Program-made: the position numbers and the translations under genes
DNA from: Parietaria judaica
Lineage: Eukaryota > Streptophyta > Magnoliopsida > Rosales > Urticaceae
Length of the DNA: 64,000 nt
Assembly: GCA_954871525.1 (NCBI GenBank)
Contig: OX940864.1
Span: 13,014,001-13,078,000 of the forward strand
Reading direction: 5' to 3'
Part shown: positions 12,128 to 23,683 of the stretch, one piece after another
Position numbering within the stretch: the first letter of the stretch is position 1
How the letters are laid out: each line of letters opens with the position of its first letter
Notes under the pieces: model-generated
Database searches by the model: none
Told to the model about the DNA's origin: nothing
Seen by the model: the letters and a program-made list of their open reading frames with translations, nothing else

Positions 12128-12271
12128 TTGCAGCAACAAAGAAAATTGAACAAAAATAAATAAAATTGTTGTCGTTGCCGTATATGGTTGGTCCAACTGA
12201 AAAAGACAAGGTTTCATTTAAAGACTTTTATTGTTAGGTTAGGACCATTTTGACAATTTTATATTTTCTAA
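10335..12271. other. Intergenic region with dispersed repeats
   Basis: It is AT-rich and has no gene. About 11085-11240 resembles, in reverse complement, 47600-47825. About 11905-12020 resembles, in reverse complement, 42045-42155. Both are dispersed repeats of unknown class. Confidence 0.55.
12069..12123. repeat. TAA/ATA trinucleotide microsatellite
   Basis: A nearly perfect run of about 18 ATA/TAA units. Open frames across it on the minus strand are artefacts of the repeat. Confidence 0.95.
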
Positions 12272-12749
12272 GGGTAAATTGCGGTAATAATTAACAACTT
12301 TTTGTCAACATAGATTTCAGGTCCCAAACCTTTTAAAGTGTTGGCAAAAATGCACAAAGTACGTTAACTGCGAAATATGTTAGTCATATCTCATGAAGAA
12401 CTGGATAGTTTGTCCGAGAATTCTGACGGAAAGTTGTCGTGAAAAGGAGAGTCATGTGATTTATTCTCAGGAGGCCTTGGTCCGAGTTCAAATTCGGTAT
12501 CGACATAATATTTGCCAACCGAGAGCAATTACGAGTGGTGGTGAAAGATTTTTTTATCAACCTCCTGCTTAGTTGGCTATCTATTTGACAATAATAATAT
12601 GTCACATCAATTCCAGTTAACGTCCCTTAACAGAAGGACTGACGGATTTCATAGTCAATGGACATTGTGCATTTTTACCAACATTTTAAAAGGTTGGGGA
12701 CCTGAAACCCATGTTGACTAAACGATGTGCATTATTGTACAATTTACTC
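12272..12749. mobile_element. Mutator-like palindromic element, 478 bp
   Basis: The left end is GGGTAAATTGCGGTAATAAT and the right end is its complement, ending AATTTACTC. The flanks ATTTTCTAA (12263-12271) and TATTTCTAA (12750-12758) match at 7 of 9 positions, so the TSD has decayed. The inner arm motif resembles that of 43828-44620 (GGTCCC/CCAACCTTT), so the two are related. Non-coding. Confidence 0.82.
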
Positions 12750-12773
12750 TATTTCTAATGTTGTAGAGATTCA

Positions 12774-13345
12774 CAGCGGCGGAACCAGGATTCTTGTGTA
12801 GGGGGGGCTAATTTTTTTTTTCTCTATTATGTTTTTCGATGATATACGTATGTCTATAGTATTCTAAATTTTTCGGTATTTCATTTTATATCCTTGCTAC
12901 AATACTTTTATAATTTATATTTAATATGAAAATTCATTGTAATAATTTTAAACATTTGTTTAATTTGTCTTCTGTTTATGAAAAATAATTGATATACAAT
13001 GTATAATACTATCATTGAAAAGTGCATAATTAGAGAATGAAAAAAGAAGAAGTAAAAGTGGATATATAGTGTAATAGTGACAAAAATTTAAGGGTAGTAG
13101 TGTAAAACATTATAATAATATTATGAACAAGTATTATTGTCTAGTCAGTGTAATAAACTCAAGCACATGAGGGCAAAATAGTAACAAACTACAACTCATC
13201 TTCATCATCATCTCCATCTTGCTGAGAACGTAAGAGAAAGCTCGCATGGCAGAAGAAAAAAAAAAGAGGACAGATCAGTTTGTGCAAACGCAAAAAATTT
13301 GGGGGGGCTATTGTCCCTGTGCAGTTAGGCGTAGTTCCGCCTATG
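12774..13345. mobile_element. hAT-type non-autonomous element, 572 bp, 8-bp TSD
   Basis: Exact 8-bp repeats GAGATTCA flank it (12766-12773 and 13346-13353). The left end is CAGCGGCGGAACCAGGATT and the right end carries the matching inverted TTCCGCC followed by CTATG. G-runs (GGGGGGGCTA) lie inside both ends. The 8-bp TSD and CA-G termini fit the hAT superfamily. It has no transposase. It sits 24 bp from the previous element. Confidence 0.85.
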
Positions 13346-13353
13346 GAGATTCA

Positions 13354-13947
13354 TAAAGTATATTTCAATTTATGATACAAAAATAAATTTTATAGAAGTA
13401 ATCAAACTACTCCTATTTATTTTTCTTGTTGTTTCTGTTTATGCCACAAACTAAATTTACGAATAAAATATATATTTGTACGTAAAATATGACTTATTCG
13501 GGAGATTTTTTATAACTTGAAATTGTAGGAGATCAATATAGTAAATAATAGTGACACATGAGGCTATTGCGAAACAATTAAAAAGTTTAATTCCACAAAA
13601 TAAAGTCACTCTTTGCGCATATGTCAACTTTTTCCGTCTATTTGTAAAAACCTTATGAGTATTTTTGTCAAAAATTAAAATTTTGGGACAAATGAACCAA
13701 TGACGAAAGTTCATGGGCATGAATAACAATTAATCCTACATTGAAATATCACTGCTTTACTTGACTTGTGCTGGTCGAGTCGTCTTCTTCAACATTCGTT
13801 CATCATTTCTTCATTTTCATGGCGATTTTCGGGAATTAGGGTTTCGCACCAGTCCATGACTCTCGTATTCTAGCGACCTATCTCTTGATCGAGGCCACCG
13901 CTTCAAGAATTCTCCGACGAGATCGGATTTCCCGGCGAGAGGAGAAG
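13354..13947. promoter_or_regulatory. Upstream region and 5' leader of the metal transporter gene
   Basis: It is AT-rich up to about 13760, then less so toward the ATG at 13948. There is an in-frame open stretch from 13885 but no upstream in-frame ATG. I could not place a core promoter confidently. Confidence 0.4.
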
Positions 13948-16856
13948 ATGGAGTACAGCGATCTTCGGAGCTCCTTCAATGGCGGAATCGGCGACCGGAG
14001 GTTTGCGTTCTCGCGCCAGGCATCGTTCCAGCAATACGGCGACCTCCGCGAGTCTCGCACGCCGTCGTCGAGCGACGCCTCGCCGTCGAAGGCTTTCCTC
14101 TCGCGGAGCGTCTCGAGTATCGATATTCCGCCGGAGATTTACGCGGAGGAGGAGAGCGCGAAGCTCTTCGGGGACAGCGAGGCTTCGGGGGAGAAGCTCT
14201 CGGCTTCGTTTCTCGCGGCTTCCTTGTATCGGATCGTGAGGTCTGGGAATCGGTACACGAAGAGGCTGTTCGTGCTGATTTCGCTCAATGTGCTGTATTC
14301 GAGCGCTGAACTGTTGATCGGCCTATTGACTGGTCGTGTTGGTATGAATGCGATCCTTTTCTCGAGCTAAACCGTTGTGCTGTGATTTGCTCCTAACTTT
14401 GTTGTGGGATTCTAATTGCAGGTCTAGTTTCTGATGCTTTTCATCTCACTTTCGGTTGCGGGCTCTTGACCTTCTCACTGTTCGCCATGGATGCCTCAAG
14501 AGGAAAACCGGACAGAGTTTACACTTTCGGGTTAGACTTCAATTTTGTCTGGTTTTTTATTCTAAGCTCGAGAGGACTGAACCCGGTAGATGCTCTTCGA
14601 GTAAGTGTAAACTCCAGAGAAGAATATAAACTGAGAGAACAGACTAAGATTTATACTCAGATTTAGCGATACGGATAATGCAATAATATAGAACTGCAGA
14701 AAAGAAAAGAAAAAATGCTGCAGAATCTGAAAAAACCTTGCTCCCTCAGAGCTTGTGATTATCAAGATATTTCGAGAAGCTTCTGTGCTCGTGTTCTCTG
14801 GACATGTGCTGAGTTTGTTTTTGTTTGTGCTGGAGTCATTTGATTCTGGGCTCGGCTCGTCTCATCTCACATTTCGTCTGAGATTTTGGGCCATCAGCAA
14901 ACAGGCGGGGTGTATCATAGTTGTTTACATAATACTCTGTTTTGTTTAATGAATTAATACAGCCGTTTGGCATTGTCGTTGAAACAACCTTCTTTGAATA
15001 AGTAGTCATCAAATTGTTTCTCCATGTCAGGTATAAGCGGCTTGAGGTTTTGTCAGCGTTTACCAATGCTGTAAGTGATCCGTGTTGTTCCTCTAATAGT
15101 TCTGAATAACAGTGGTATATCATGAATTAAATAACGAGATGGAAGTATATCTGCTATGTTCAATGTTATTTTTCTTTCCCGCATGCTTGCAGTGGCTTTT
15201 GTGCTAAAGCTAATTCGTGAACTTGTCGGATTTTCTTCTTTACGTAGACAGCTATTTCTGCTGTTCTTGTCGTTCTCTCTGGCAGTGGAAGCTCTTCATG
15301 CGTTTATTGAAGATGAATCCGAACACAAGTAAGCGCCGTGCCTAATTCGATTAGCACTTTCGATGCTCTTTCCTCATTCTGTAGATATTTGTCCTACTAA
15401 AACGGCACTTGCTACTTATAGTATTGGTCGATCCTAAGATTTACTGATTTGCAGGCATTATTTGATTGTTTCGGCGGTTACAAATCTTCTGGTGAACCTT
15501 ATTGGTGTTTGGTTCTTCAGGAATTATGCTCGAATAAATCTTAGTAAGTTTCTGTACAGTCAATCTTCTGATTAAGTTGTTTTGTTTGTTATCTTACTTA
15601 TTGAATCTTTGCAGCTTATAGAAAAGCAGAAGACATGAACTACCACTCGGTTTGCTTACATGTTCTTGCAGATTCGATTCGCAGGTATGACACGTTCAAA
15701 TTAGAAAAGGAAGCGTATGAAAGATTCCATGTTAAATTCGTATCTGAGGCTGGTTTGCTTTGATTGGGTTTCAGTGCAGGATTGATATTGGCATCTTGGC
15801 TATTGTCTCTCGGGTATAAACCGGTTCATTTTCACTTTCCGCCATATTTATTTCTTCTTTCATTTGCTCCCTAATCCTATATTCTATTTGCAGGGTTCAA
15901 AATGCAGAGGTTTTGTGTCTTGGACTGGTCTCGGCTGCGGTTTTTATGCTCGTATTGCCACTTTTCAGAGCAACCGGTGGAATCTTGCTCCAAATGGCAC
16001 CGCCAAGCATTCCACCTTCAGCTTTAAGTAAATGCTGGAGACAGGTAATATATATATATATATAATCCTTCATTTTATTCAATAGTGTGATTGTAATTTG
16101 ATAGGAAATTTCACTTATCAAACTTTATCGCCAACCCTAACAGCGAGCGCCTTATTTAGGTTTAGACATCCTTATTAACCCTAGACATAACATGCCCCTG
16201 ATGAAAGAAAATACTATTAACGACTTAATAATGCGGGTCTAATATAATTGCATTTATCTTGTTAATTACTTTAATTCCTGATTATTTGTTTAGATCGCTG
16301 CACATGAAGATGTTTCCGAAGTTTCCCAAAATCGGTTTTGGGAACTGGTTCCCGGCCATGTTGTTGGCTCACTCTCCATACAGGTAACTTCATTTACAAC
16401 TTTTGCTACATTTATAATATTTTGTAAGTCCCGGCCTGACTCGTGTAATGTTTGGCTATACAAAGAACCCTGCGTGATGAGAAAAGAAAGTCACGTGTGC
16501 TCAGTTAATTAGTTGGTAAAACTATTCTCTCTAGGGTTTATAGTAGAAACAATAAGAAAAAAGAGATTCCCCGATTCTTGATCCTTGACGATATTCACAA
16601 CTCGGACAATAATGCCCCTAGACTATTGATTTCAGAGTAGGGCTATGTTGTTTTCAAAAAAAAGAGTAGGGCTATGTTCTAATCACTCTATTATTGGAAT
16701 TTGGTTATTTTATGGGCAACATTTAAGTCGATGTTATTTATGGTGTGATTGTAGGCAAAAAAAGGCGTCGACGATCGATCGATTCTTCAATATGTGCACG
16801 GGCTGTACCACGAACTAGGCATACATGACTTGACTGTGCAAACTGAAGATGCCTGA
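13948..16856 (+). CDS. MTP5: Cation diffusion facilitator, MTP5/MTPC2-type
   Basis: I read ten exons: 13948-14341, 14422-14530, 15031-15070, 15252-15328, 15455-15543, 15615-15684, 15775-15813, 15894-16044, 16294-16383 and 16755-16856. All junctions are GT-AG and in phase, giving 386 residues, close to the plant family. The soluble N-terminus is basic/Ser-rich (1-100). The helices around residues 107-280 are those of cation-efflux proteins, followed by a cytosolic C-terminal domain. TM5 keeps HxxxD (His252, Asp256). TM2 has His139 but Gly143 where the acidic residue normally sits. In Arabidopsis, MTP5 pairs with MTP12 to load zinc into the Golgi, so this is probably the non-catalytic partner (inference). 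ATG 13948 is chosen because the conserved MEYSDLRSSF-like N-terminus starts there. Confidence 0.9.
16126..16253. repeat. Dispersed intronic repeat (copy 1)
   Basis: It lies in intron 8 of the metal transporter gene. Its segments AACCCTAACAGCGAGCGCCTT and GAAAATACTATTAA..TAATGCGG recur, slightly changed, at 49068-49195 in an intron of the Nudix gene. It is a short non-coding mobile element or SINE/MITE fragment of unknown class. Confidence 0.6.
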
Positions 16857-17746
16857 GCTTTTCATTTTTGTTCTATCCCATGAGTTTTTACAAGATTAAG
16901 TTGTTTAAAAGTTCCAAGCGTCGAGCGAATTCGATGCCTATGTTGTTGCTCGGTTTTGTACATATTAATGATTATTGGTAATTTTTTTAGCATGAATAAT
17001 ATTCTGGGTAGATAGTAAACTGTATTAACATCTCTCTTTTGATGTATTATGTCATTGTGTTAGTAAGTTTATCATGATTGACAAAATTGCAACAGAATGT
17101 CGCTTTTGTGAGAAAAGTCCGCAAGCAAATGCCCTTTTTATTGCAAGTCAAATATGCAGACTAACCCTAAGAGGTTAGTCTAGTGTAAGGGCGATACTTT
17201 GGATCTTGCTGGTCTAAAATCCGATTCCCCCTTAATGCAACAATTGGTGCCATTGGGGTAGTTTCTTGGTCAATAATGTCAAAGGTTGTTTAAGCGGTGA
17301 AAATTTGATTTTGCTTGTTTTTCACAAACCGATCCGGGTGGCCCGCTTCTTGATATTTAGAAAACTATTTTATTGAAACCGGGAAATGCCAAAAGTTATG
17401 CATTCTGGGCACGAACAATATTCTATAAAGTACAAAATAGAGACATAACGCATAAATCGAAAGAAGGCAAAAACGAGTCCGACGAATGAACTTGTCTTCA
17501 CTGGAGCCACATAAGATGTTGTGGAGCTTTCGAAGAACCCTCTTCCTCTTCTGATTCTCACCCCTGAGAAAGAGGTTAAGAATCCTCGTGGCATTGTCCC
17601 AAGCTACACATTCACTTATTGAATTTTTTTTAAAATAAATAAATAATTGTTGAAAACATGTAATTAAATGCTGGAAAAAACACCATCTGAATGACACGTG
17701 GCACGAGGTCACAATGGAGGAAGGAATTTTGACAGATTTGAAAGGG
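16857..17746. other. Downstream intergenic region
   Basis: It holds the 3' untranslated region of the transporter and then unremarkable spacer. The minus-strand open frame at 17365-17712 has no recognisable domain and I do not call it. Confidence 0.5.
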
Positions 17747-17755
17747 AAACTTCAT

Positions 17756-18041
17756 AAAATGACCTTCAAAACACCACATATTTTTTTATTACACCTCAAG
17801 TTTTCATAATTCTCAAAATAACCTTTTTAAATTTCATTTACCAAAATACCTCTGCAAAATTTACATATCGCGTCTTGAAAAATGGACATATCGCGTCCTG
17901 AAAAATGGACATATTGTGTCCGAAAAAATGGACAAAATTAAAGGTATTTTGGTACATAAAATTTAAAAGGTTGTTTTGAGAATTATGAAAACTTGAGGTG
18001 TAATAAAAAAAAATATGTGGTGTTTTGAAGGTCATTTTATG
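17756..18041. mobile_element. Palindromic MITE, about 286 bp
   Basis: The left end AAAATGACCTTCAAAACACC is complementary to the right end ..GGTGTTTTGAAGGTCATTTT. The flanks AAACTTCAT (17747-17755) and TAACTTCAT (18042-18050) match at 8 of 9. Inside are short tandem copies of a GAAAAATGGACATAT-like motif. It is directly followed at 18051-18090 by a partial direct copy of its own first 40 bp. Confidence 0.75.
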
Positions 18042-18050
18042 TAACTTCAT

Positions 18051-18090
18051 AAAATGACCTTCAAAACACCACATATTTTTTTTATTACAC
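18051..18090. repeat. Partial second copy of the adjacent MITE end
   Basis: It repeats the first about 40 bp of 17756-18041 in the same orientation, immediately after the TSD. It then breaks off. Confidence 0.7.
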
Positions 18091-18097
18091 AAAAGAA

Positions 18098-18330
18098 TTG
18101 GTACTTACAAGTCCATTTTTGAAAGTATTGGGACTTTTGTCGGGATTAATCCAATATTGAAAACACCTCACATGAGTGACCCTCGACATAAGTAATGGTG
18201 AAGGACAAAAATTTTGACAGAAGTACCAATAAAGATACAAAACCTGAAACTTTCTCCGGAAAGATTTTTTTTTTTTTTTTTGGAACTTGGTCCATTTTTT
18301 ATAATACTTTTATCGGGATTAACCCAACAT
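18098..18330. mobile_element. Fragments of the 40899-41466 Mutator-like family
   Basis: The right-arm motifs (ACTTACAAGTCCATTTTTGAAAG-like, then TTTTGTCGGGATTAA) occur twice, near 18105-18150 and 18285-18322. Between them is an inner-arm motif with AAAAATTTTGACAGAAGTACC. No complete element or TSD is visible. Confidence 0.5.
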
Positions 18331-18339
18331 TTTATGATA

Positions 18340-19769
18340 TGTCGGGCTTTTTAGGTTAATGAGATGTTGACATTTTATAAGAGATTTATAATTTTATGCA
18401 ACTGTAAATTATATTTGGCTTATTTCTCGCGTCAAAAGAAAGAAAGAAAAACGCTCACTCTGTCGAAAGACAAACTGCCCTTATCAATCCGAAGGAACCA
18501 AGCCCACATTTCTGTTTCTCTTGGCAATATACTCTCAACAGTTTAACATTTCTAGCGTTCAATTTATGTCATGAACGGAATCCAAAATGGAACTTCATTA
18601 TAAGTCAATAACTTGCAGGTGATGTAGATGAATTCGATTATACATTGTCCTCAGACGATGAATATAACCCGTCTTCAGGTAGAGGCCCGTGGCCGTCATG
18701 GTTTAGATGGGCGTACTCGAGACGGGAACAATCCGGAAATAGGAGAGCATGGGGGCAACAACGCCATTGGAAAAAAAAGAAAAAAAGAAAGTAAGAACAG
18801 AAGTTGTAATTATTACTGTTAATTTAATTATGCTTGATTGTAATATATTTTAAATTTAGAGACCATAACAACTTGTTATGGTCCCGAGTTGTGGATCTTG
18901 TGACGGTTCTAGAACGCGTGCGAATTCCTCTTTTCAAAATATCTTCAAACTTGGCATCCAAACATTCTTTTCAGGAGGTTTCCAAGTTGGCAACGGTGAC
19001 AAAGATATCAACAGGGAGGCCATATTCCGGCCGGCATTTACAAGCAGAAACGGAGGCGCTTTTTATTGGTCGTTCATCAGCGGCGAGAATCCTCAATGCT
19101 GGGTCCAATCTGGCAAATCTGGGAGCTCGTGGCATTGGAGGAACCGGTTCGAGAAAGAGAATGAATCCGATCGTGAGAGTTTGGACCGGATCTAGATTGG
19201 GCTGCTTCAGACAGAATTGCTCTAGGGTTAAGTTCTTCGGGTCTGATAAAACTCCAAGATGTCAAAACTGCGTGTGTTTTCTCGTCCTCGGGCTTGTCTT
19301 TTGTCCATTTAATTTCTGCAAGTTTTGTGTCACAGAGCTTGCTAGCATTTTTTAGAAGTATTTTATTTCTATAAACTCCTTTAATTCGGTTATTTAACTT
19401 ACTTAGAGTCTTAAGAGATTTATAATTAAATTTAAATTTAAGGGACTTAATAACTTCTATCAGTAAGAGATTTTTATATTGCTAGGATTGTTATTGAAAC
19501 TCATTTTTTTTTTACTTGTATAATGCTAGGATTGTTTAGAAGATATTAGGGTCACCGATATCACTTGTAAATCGTCATCATAACTTTAACAGCGGGTTTC
19601 TGTACCGGACAGCGTTAAAAGACTTTTTTTTTTTTTTATCTTTTTCTGTTCAATTCAGATACCGATCTTGTGCTCTGAAATTTCATCCGGATCGGGATCA
19701 AGGCGCTCCCAAGGTTTTTCTTATTCTGATTTCCGGTTTTTATTTTTCAGATTACATCTTTGTATATAT
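18340..19769. other. Region with possible gene fragments, unrecognised
   Basis: A 60-bp stretch at about 18619-18679 is bounded by AG and GT and reads as an acidic peptide (DVDEFDYTLSSDDEYNPSS). About 18834-19355 is open on the plus strand with moderate GC, but I recognise no domain. They could be parts of a broken gene upstream of the retroelement, or chance. Confidence 0.25.
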
Positions 19770-19774
19770 ATATA

Positions 19775-21058
19775 TGATGAGTCGGTTTTATACCGATAAA
19801 TCGAGCACTTTCACTTTGAGTTTCGTTTATCCAAGAGCTATTTAATGTGTTTCTTTTAGTGTTTTTGTTTATTTTAGGAGTTATATGAGTGGATTGCGAT
19901 TTGATTGAAGATCAAGATGAATAGAGTCATTTGGATGAAGTTTTACATGCCAAAAATCCGAAATTAAAAATCTCAGGCAACAACTTGGTGCCGCGGCACA
20001 GATTTTCGGTGCCCTATCAAGAAGCTAAGAATTCACGCTGTGCCCCAGCACATAATTTCCCGTGCCCCATCACCACCGTTTCGCGATTAGGTTATTTTTA
20101 GCCTAATTTTAACCTAATGAGGAGGTTATATAAAGGAATCATAAAGATGGATTAAGTGGCGAATTTTGGGAGAGAAAAATATCACAAGAGGCTAGGAAAC
20201 TCGAAGAACGCCATTGGAGATCGAGTTTTGCAAAGAAGAACGGTGGAGACGAAGATCACCTCAGAGATTCTCTCCATTAGTATCATCTTCTTTGTTGAAT
20301 TTCTTTCTCTATTATGTATCTCTTTGTGATTTGTTTATGCTCTAGATTCATCATGAGCTAAACCGTTCGTAGGATTGCAATCGAAACTCACATGTAGCTT
20401 GATTTGGATTATCGTTTCTTTGATTAATGACAATTGCTTAAGTTTGTTTATTCATTCCTTTGCTTATTGCTTTTGATTGCTTGATCACCAATTAAATTGA
20501 TTTGGTAAACCTTAGGAACTTTGAAAAAAGGAAGTTTGTGTTTAGCCGTAGATAGAATAACAAATGATCTATGATGGAAATCTTGAGTTTATATAGGATA
20601 GGAATATACCTACATAACATGTGTAACCCGTTAAGAACACATGCTTAATGAATCGCTCGTAATTTAATTCACATAGGAATATAGTGAGATAGTTAAGAAA
20701 GATAACTCGAATTGAATATCGGAAGAGTTCTTTTTGATGCATTAGGGGTCTTGGTTAACAACTTGTAGCAATTTAATGATCGAATGAATGATATGAAGAA
20801 TCGGGTGAAGTGTTGAGGAATGATTGCGATCCTATATTTCTCTATTTGTCCAAAACTTTCAATTTTTAGTTTTTAGTTTTTATTTTTCTTTAGTTATTTA
20901 ATTGACCATATTTAAAATTTATTTGTTTAGATAAAATTAAGGTGACATAAAACTAGTAATTAGCAAAATTAATAGTAACAATTCTCCGTGGGATCGATTT
21001 TTCTTATCATTATATTACTTGTTTTCGATACTTATACTTGCGTAGAAAATTCACAACA
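19775..21058 (+). repeat. 5' LTR of the Athila-like element, 1284 bp
   Basis: TG..CA termini. Most of it is nearly identical to the 3' LTR. It retains at least three segments missing from the 3' LTR, the largest being about 20262-20370. Confidence 0.9.
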
Positions 21059-21064
21059 AGTTTT

Positions 21065-21082
21065 TGGCGCCGTTGCCGGGGA
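21065..21082 (+). other. Primer-binding site, tRNA-Asp type
   Basis: TGGCGCCGTTGCCGGGGA lies 6 bp after the LTR end. It is complementary to the 3' end of plant tRNA-Asp, as used by Athila elements (family knowledge). Confidence 0.85.
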
Positions 21083-21179
21083 ATTGTTTACGTCATTTTT
21101 GTTAATATTAGTAAGATCATTTTTAGTCTTAATCTAAACGTTTGTTTGAGTTATATTTTTCAAGTTATTAGGTAGGTGC

Positions 21180-23683
21180 ATGCGGAATAATAGGAGTGAG
21201 GAACTACTTCCTATTAATCTTGAAACTGAAAGGACGTGCCGAAGGAATAGAAAAGAACGACAATAAGCTCGTAATCCATCACTGACGATGGGTGAACCAA
21301 CCGAAGGCGACCATCAAAATATGACATTGCGAGATTATGCAGCTCCACAAATGAGAGTAATTCAAACCAGCATTGTGCGGCCACCTATTGAAGCGAACAC
21401 ATTTGAGCTCAAGCCTGCAATTCTTCAAATGATTCAGAACTCAGTTCAATTTGTTGGGTCGTTGAATGATGACCCGAATTCTCATATCACGCTATTCTTG
21501 GAGATTTGCGACACCTTCAAATTCAATGGAGTGTCGTCTGACGCTATCCGCTTGAGACTCTTCCCGTTTTCACTTCGTGACAAAACAAAGGGTTGGTTGA
21601 ATTCTCTATCAGCTGGATCGATTACTACTTGGAACGACTTGGCTAAGAAATTCTTGTCAAAGTATTTCCCACCAGCAAAGACGGCCAGGATGAGAGGCAA
21701 CATTACTTATTTTGTGCAACAAGACTCGGAATCTTTGTTTGAGGCGTGAGAAAGGTTCAAGGAATTACTTCGAAGATGCCCTCACCATGGAGTCCCCAAA
21801 TGGCTACGAATTCAGTCTTTTTACAACGGGCTGAATGAACAATTGAAAGGAAATATTGATGCAGCTGCAGGAGGCGCGCTTATGACGAAGACCATCGACG
21901 ATGCCTATGAGTTACTGGAATACATGGCAGAGAATAACTACCAGTGGCCGACAGAACGAGGAATGCAGAAGAAAGTAGCCGGCGTTTATGAAATTGATGC
22001 CGTGACAGCGTTAGCAGCTCAAGTGGGGGTTCTATCTAAAAAAATCGATACACTCGGAGTTAATACTGTCTACAGCCCTCAAGCTACTTGTGAAATCTGT
22101 GGTAGTAATCACAGCACTGACCAATGCTCCGTCAGCCAAGAGTCGGTGCAATACGTCAACAACATGAACAGACAGACAAACCAACCGAACTCCAACTTCT
22201 ACAATCCGGGCTGGAGAAACCATCCAAACTTCTCGTGGGGTAACAACCAATGATCCTCTTCAGCACCTACAACTCATTTTCTCAACAAGCACCTCAACAA
22301 GTCAAAAAGCCAAACCTCGAGGAGTTGATGACTCAAATGGCCTCGAACACAAATCAGTTTATCACAGAAGAAAAGACCCAACTTTAGAGTCACTCGGCAT
22401 CAATTCGCAATTTGGAAGTGCAAGTTGGTCAGTTAGCTAATTTGATGAATAATCGGCCACAAGGAAATTTGCCTAGCGACACTGAGACTAATCCAAGAGG
22501 AAAGAGCATAGAACAATGTAACGCGGTGTCTTTGCGATATTGTGGAAAAGAACTGAGTGAAGTCATCAAAGAGCCTAGTTTGTTATTAGTGTCACGTGAA
22601 TAAAATGATGATGTTCCAAGCGGAAATACTATTGTGATGGAGAAGCTTCATGGAAAGAAGAAAAAGTTGGCAAAGTCTTCTCAGTGCTATCCTCTACCGC
22701 CATTTCCCCGAAGGCTTTCTCAAATCAAGACAGATACTCAGCTCACAAAATTTTTGGAGGTTTTCAAGAAGCTTCAAATCAATATTCCATCTGCCGATGC
22801 GTTAGAGAAGATGCCGAGCTATGTGGAGTTCATGAAAGAAATTATTTCAAACAAGAAGAAATTGGGTGACTTTAAGATGGTTGCCTTAACCGAAGAATGC
22901 AGCGCTATAATCCAGAAGAAACTGCCGCCAAAGCTTAAGGATCCGGGAAGTTTTACCATACCTTGCACGATTGGTAATAAGTTCTTTGGTAGAGCTTTAT
23001 GTGACTTGGGAGCTAGTATCAATTTGATGCCACTCTCAATTTATCGAAAACTCGGATTGACGGAAGCAAAGCCTACAAATGTCACTCTTCAACTAGCCGA
23101 TAGATCACTCTCATATCCGCACGGAGTCGTCGAAGACGTACTAGTAAAAGTGGACAAATTCATTTTTCCGGCGGATTTCATCGTTCTTGACATGGAGGAA
23201 GATTACGATGTGCCAATCATCTTGGGAAGGCCGTTCTTGGCAACTGGAAGAACTCTTATTGATGTGGGAAAAGGAGAGCTCACTATGCGGGTACAAGACG
23301 AGGATATTACATTTAAGATCTTCAAAGCTATGAAATTCCACACTGGAGCTCAAGAGTGCCACAGAATTGATCATCTAAAAGAGGATGGAAAAGTAAAATC
23401 AACCGAGCATCGGAATGACGCTGTCCTTGTCAAGTCGTCATTTAAGAAGCCACATAAAGTGGAATTGGAGCTTTTGAGAGTGAATCAACGTCAACTTGAG
23501 AGAAATCAAATGGAATTCAAGAAGTGGGCAAACTATCAAACAAAATTCATTATTTTCCAAGAAGAGCTCCTTTTCCAAATTGCAGCACAACTTCGAGTTG
23601 AGGTACGTAGACATTCTCCACCACCATTTTATTTTCCAGATCCACCTAACCAACAATATGATGGCGGGGTGGCAAGGTCTTAA
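21180..23683 (+). pseudogene. Retrotransposon gag-protease, disrupted
   Basis: The gag begins at ATG 21180 and continues in one frame to 22253, with in-frame stops at 21264-21266 and 21747-21749. A frame change follows between about 22251 and 22280, with further stops at 22384-22386 and 22601-22603. The frame is then open over 22634-23683 (349 residues). The gag core resembles Athila-type capsid (WNDLAKKFLSKYFPP; KELLRRCPHHG). A CCHC knuckle CEICGSNHSTDQC follows. The C-terminal part carries an aspartic protease with the active-site motif DLGAS and a downstream ILGRPFL flap/hydrophobic motif. The frame closes at 23683 with no polymerase behind it. The stops mean it can no longer make a full polyprotein. 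Confidence 0.88.

Noticed and set aside
11871..12209. Minus-strand frame with a Tyr/Leu run
   Set aside because: It is a read-through of the TAA microsatellite.
17365..17712. Minus-strand 115-residue open frame after the metal transporter gene
   Set aside because: No recognisable domain, overlapping second frame, and no splice or start context.
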